A stretch of 7,455 bases of DNA from the NCBI GenBank assembly GCA_031405895.1, contig JANOFL010000238.1:1-7455 (forward strand), written 5' to 3'. This document shows, piece by piece, positions 7,004 through 7,455 of the stretch (within the stretch, counting starts at the first letter, position 1; every line of letters starts with the position of its first letter). Made by a program: the position numbers and the translations under genes. This DNA is from BJ22 sp031405895 (GTDB lineage: Bacteria > Planctomycetota > Planctomycetia > Pirellulales > Pirellulaceae). Under the pieces are notes generated by a model, which worked only from the letters and a program-made list of their open reading frames with translations, searched no databases and was not told the origin of the DNA.

Positions 7004-7072
7004 CTCCCCCGGTAGGACTCGAACCTACGACTTAGCGGTTAATCCCGGCGCGCCGGGACTCGCTCTACCAAC
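7004..7072 (-). pseudogene. Truncated tRNA-Asn copy 1 (3' part, palindrome-interrupted)
   Basis: Bases 6998-7042 are identical to 7347-7391, covering the 3' side of the intact tRNA-Asn plus the CTGAAG just past its end. Identity stops exactly inside the anticodon (after 7391), and a 16-bp palindrome (7043-7058) stands in place of six bases (7392-7397). Identity then resumes for 14 bases (7059-7072 against 7398-7411, reading GTTGGTAGAGCGAG on the minus strand). The 5' acceptor strand is missing. The T arm (GTAGG/CCTAC) is intact, but no functional tRNA is possible. The stop codon of the neighbouring GIY-YIG ORF is the TAG of the T stem (7025-7027). Confidence 0.85.
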
Positions 7073-7336
7073 ATTTGAGGCCTTGAGCAGATGCTCACGG
7101 ATCCAGCGGGACGACCGCATGGCCTTGATTTGTCGTTCGCGGCGAATGGCCGAACTTCGATCGGGGTGCTGCTCGGACCAAAGCAGCGTCCAGTTGCCAT
7201 TCTTGGCCGTGAAACGGCGGCCGGTCGGATCCGGCGTGTTGTGTTCGGCCAGCCGCTGAGTGAGATCATCGGTCTGGCCCACATAGAACCGGCCCAATTC
7301 GTTTTCGAGAACATAGACGAAAAACGGGCTGGCCAT
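7025..7336 (-). CDS. GIY-YIG nuclease with tRNA-derived C-terminal tail (copy 1)
   Basis: This 103-residue minimal GIY-YIG nuclease has VYV (7-9, GIY position), YVG (18-20, YIG position) in GRFYVGQTDDLTQRLAEHN, catalytic Arg28, and catalytic Glu67 in SSAIRRERQIKAM. The fold ends near residue 88. The last 14 residues, GRASPGAPGLTAKS, come from the truncated tRNA-Asn copy and are identical to those of copy 2, although the nuclease domains have clearly diverged. The start is ATG 7336, with GAAGG (7346-7350 on the plus strand) 9 bases upstream. That places the start only 16 bases after the end of the tRNA-Asn gene, so the ORF is probably transcribed on the tRNA transcript and released by 3'-end processing. 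Family members cut DNA in repair, restriction or homing; which applies here cannot be read from the sequence. Confidence 0.82.
   Translation of the reverse strand: MASPFFVYVLENELGRFYVGQTDDLTQRLAEHNTPDPTGRRFTAKNGNWTLLWSEQHPDRSSAIRRERQIKAMRSSRWIREHLLKASNVGRASPGAPGLTAKS
7043..7058. repeat. 16-bp perfect palindrome, copy 1
   Basis: TCCCGGCGCGCCGGGA is identical to 6673-6688 and is inserted at the same place in a truncated tRNA-Asn copy. The intact tRNA-Asn has CAGCCG (plus strand, 7392-7397) at this position. Confidence 0.85.
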
Positions 7337-7352
7337 GACAAGCGGCCTTCAG

Positions 7353-7425
<73 letters not shown>

Positions 7426-7455
7426 ATGTGGTGATGTGCAAACGCCTGGTGGTTG

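Noticed and set aside
7004..7072. Second functional tRNA or a tRNA with an intron
   Set aside because: The 5' acceptor strand and half of the D arm are missing, and the palindrome destroys the anticodon; removing it would not restore the missing 5' bases.

Overview
The window looks like part of a planctomycete chromosome (GC-rich). The main evidence is a pair of large secreted proteins with an architecture characteristic of Planctomycetes and relatives: a cytochrome-type PSCyt1/DUF1549/DUF1553 (PSD1) protein, followed directly by a Tat-exported DUF1501 (sulfatase-fold) protein. All identifications here come from reading motifs by eye; no database search was run.

Layout, left to right. Bases 1-60 may be the tail of a rightward gene. 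Bases 122-243 hold a cluster of REP-like units (two arms of an imperfect hairpin plus a third copy). They are followed at 264-400 by the frameshifted N-terminal remnant of a RAYT (Y1/IS200-like, REP-associated) transposase, and then by about 275 bases with nothing recognisable. From 676 to 5412 a two-gene leftward operon encodes the PSD1 protein (promoter-proximal) and the DUF1501 protein, 27 bases apart. Bases 5413-6052 contain no convincing gene, only one short inverted repeat. A leftward thioredoxin 2 (TrxC-like, zinc ribbon plus WCAPC) lies at 6053-6499.

The most unusual region is the right end (6586-7425), all on the minus strand. An intact tRNA-Asn(GTT) gene is followed by a small GIY-YIG nuclease ORF whose 3' end runs into a truncated tRNA-Asn copy. 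A second GIY-YIG ORF then also runs into a second truncated tRNA-Asn copy. Both truncated copies lack the 5' acceptor strand and most of the D arm. Both carry the same 16-bp perfect palindrome (TCCCGGCGCGCCGGGA) in place of part of the anticodon arm, with the break exactly inside the anticodon. The palindrome and tRNA remnant are in frame and encode the same 14-residue tail in both nucleases. This looks like a small, repeatedly inserted or duplicated tRNA-targeting nuclease unit, and it is the best candidate here for an undescribed system. Its mobility is inferred, not shown.

How the genes may work together: the PSD1 and DUF1501 proteins probably act outside the cytoplasm as a pair, the former through Sec with covalent haem and the latter pre-folded through Tat; their substrate is unknown. 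TrxC is a cytoplasmic disulfide reductase with no evident link to either neighbour.
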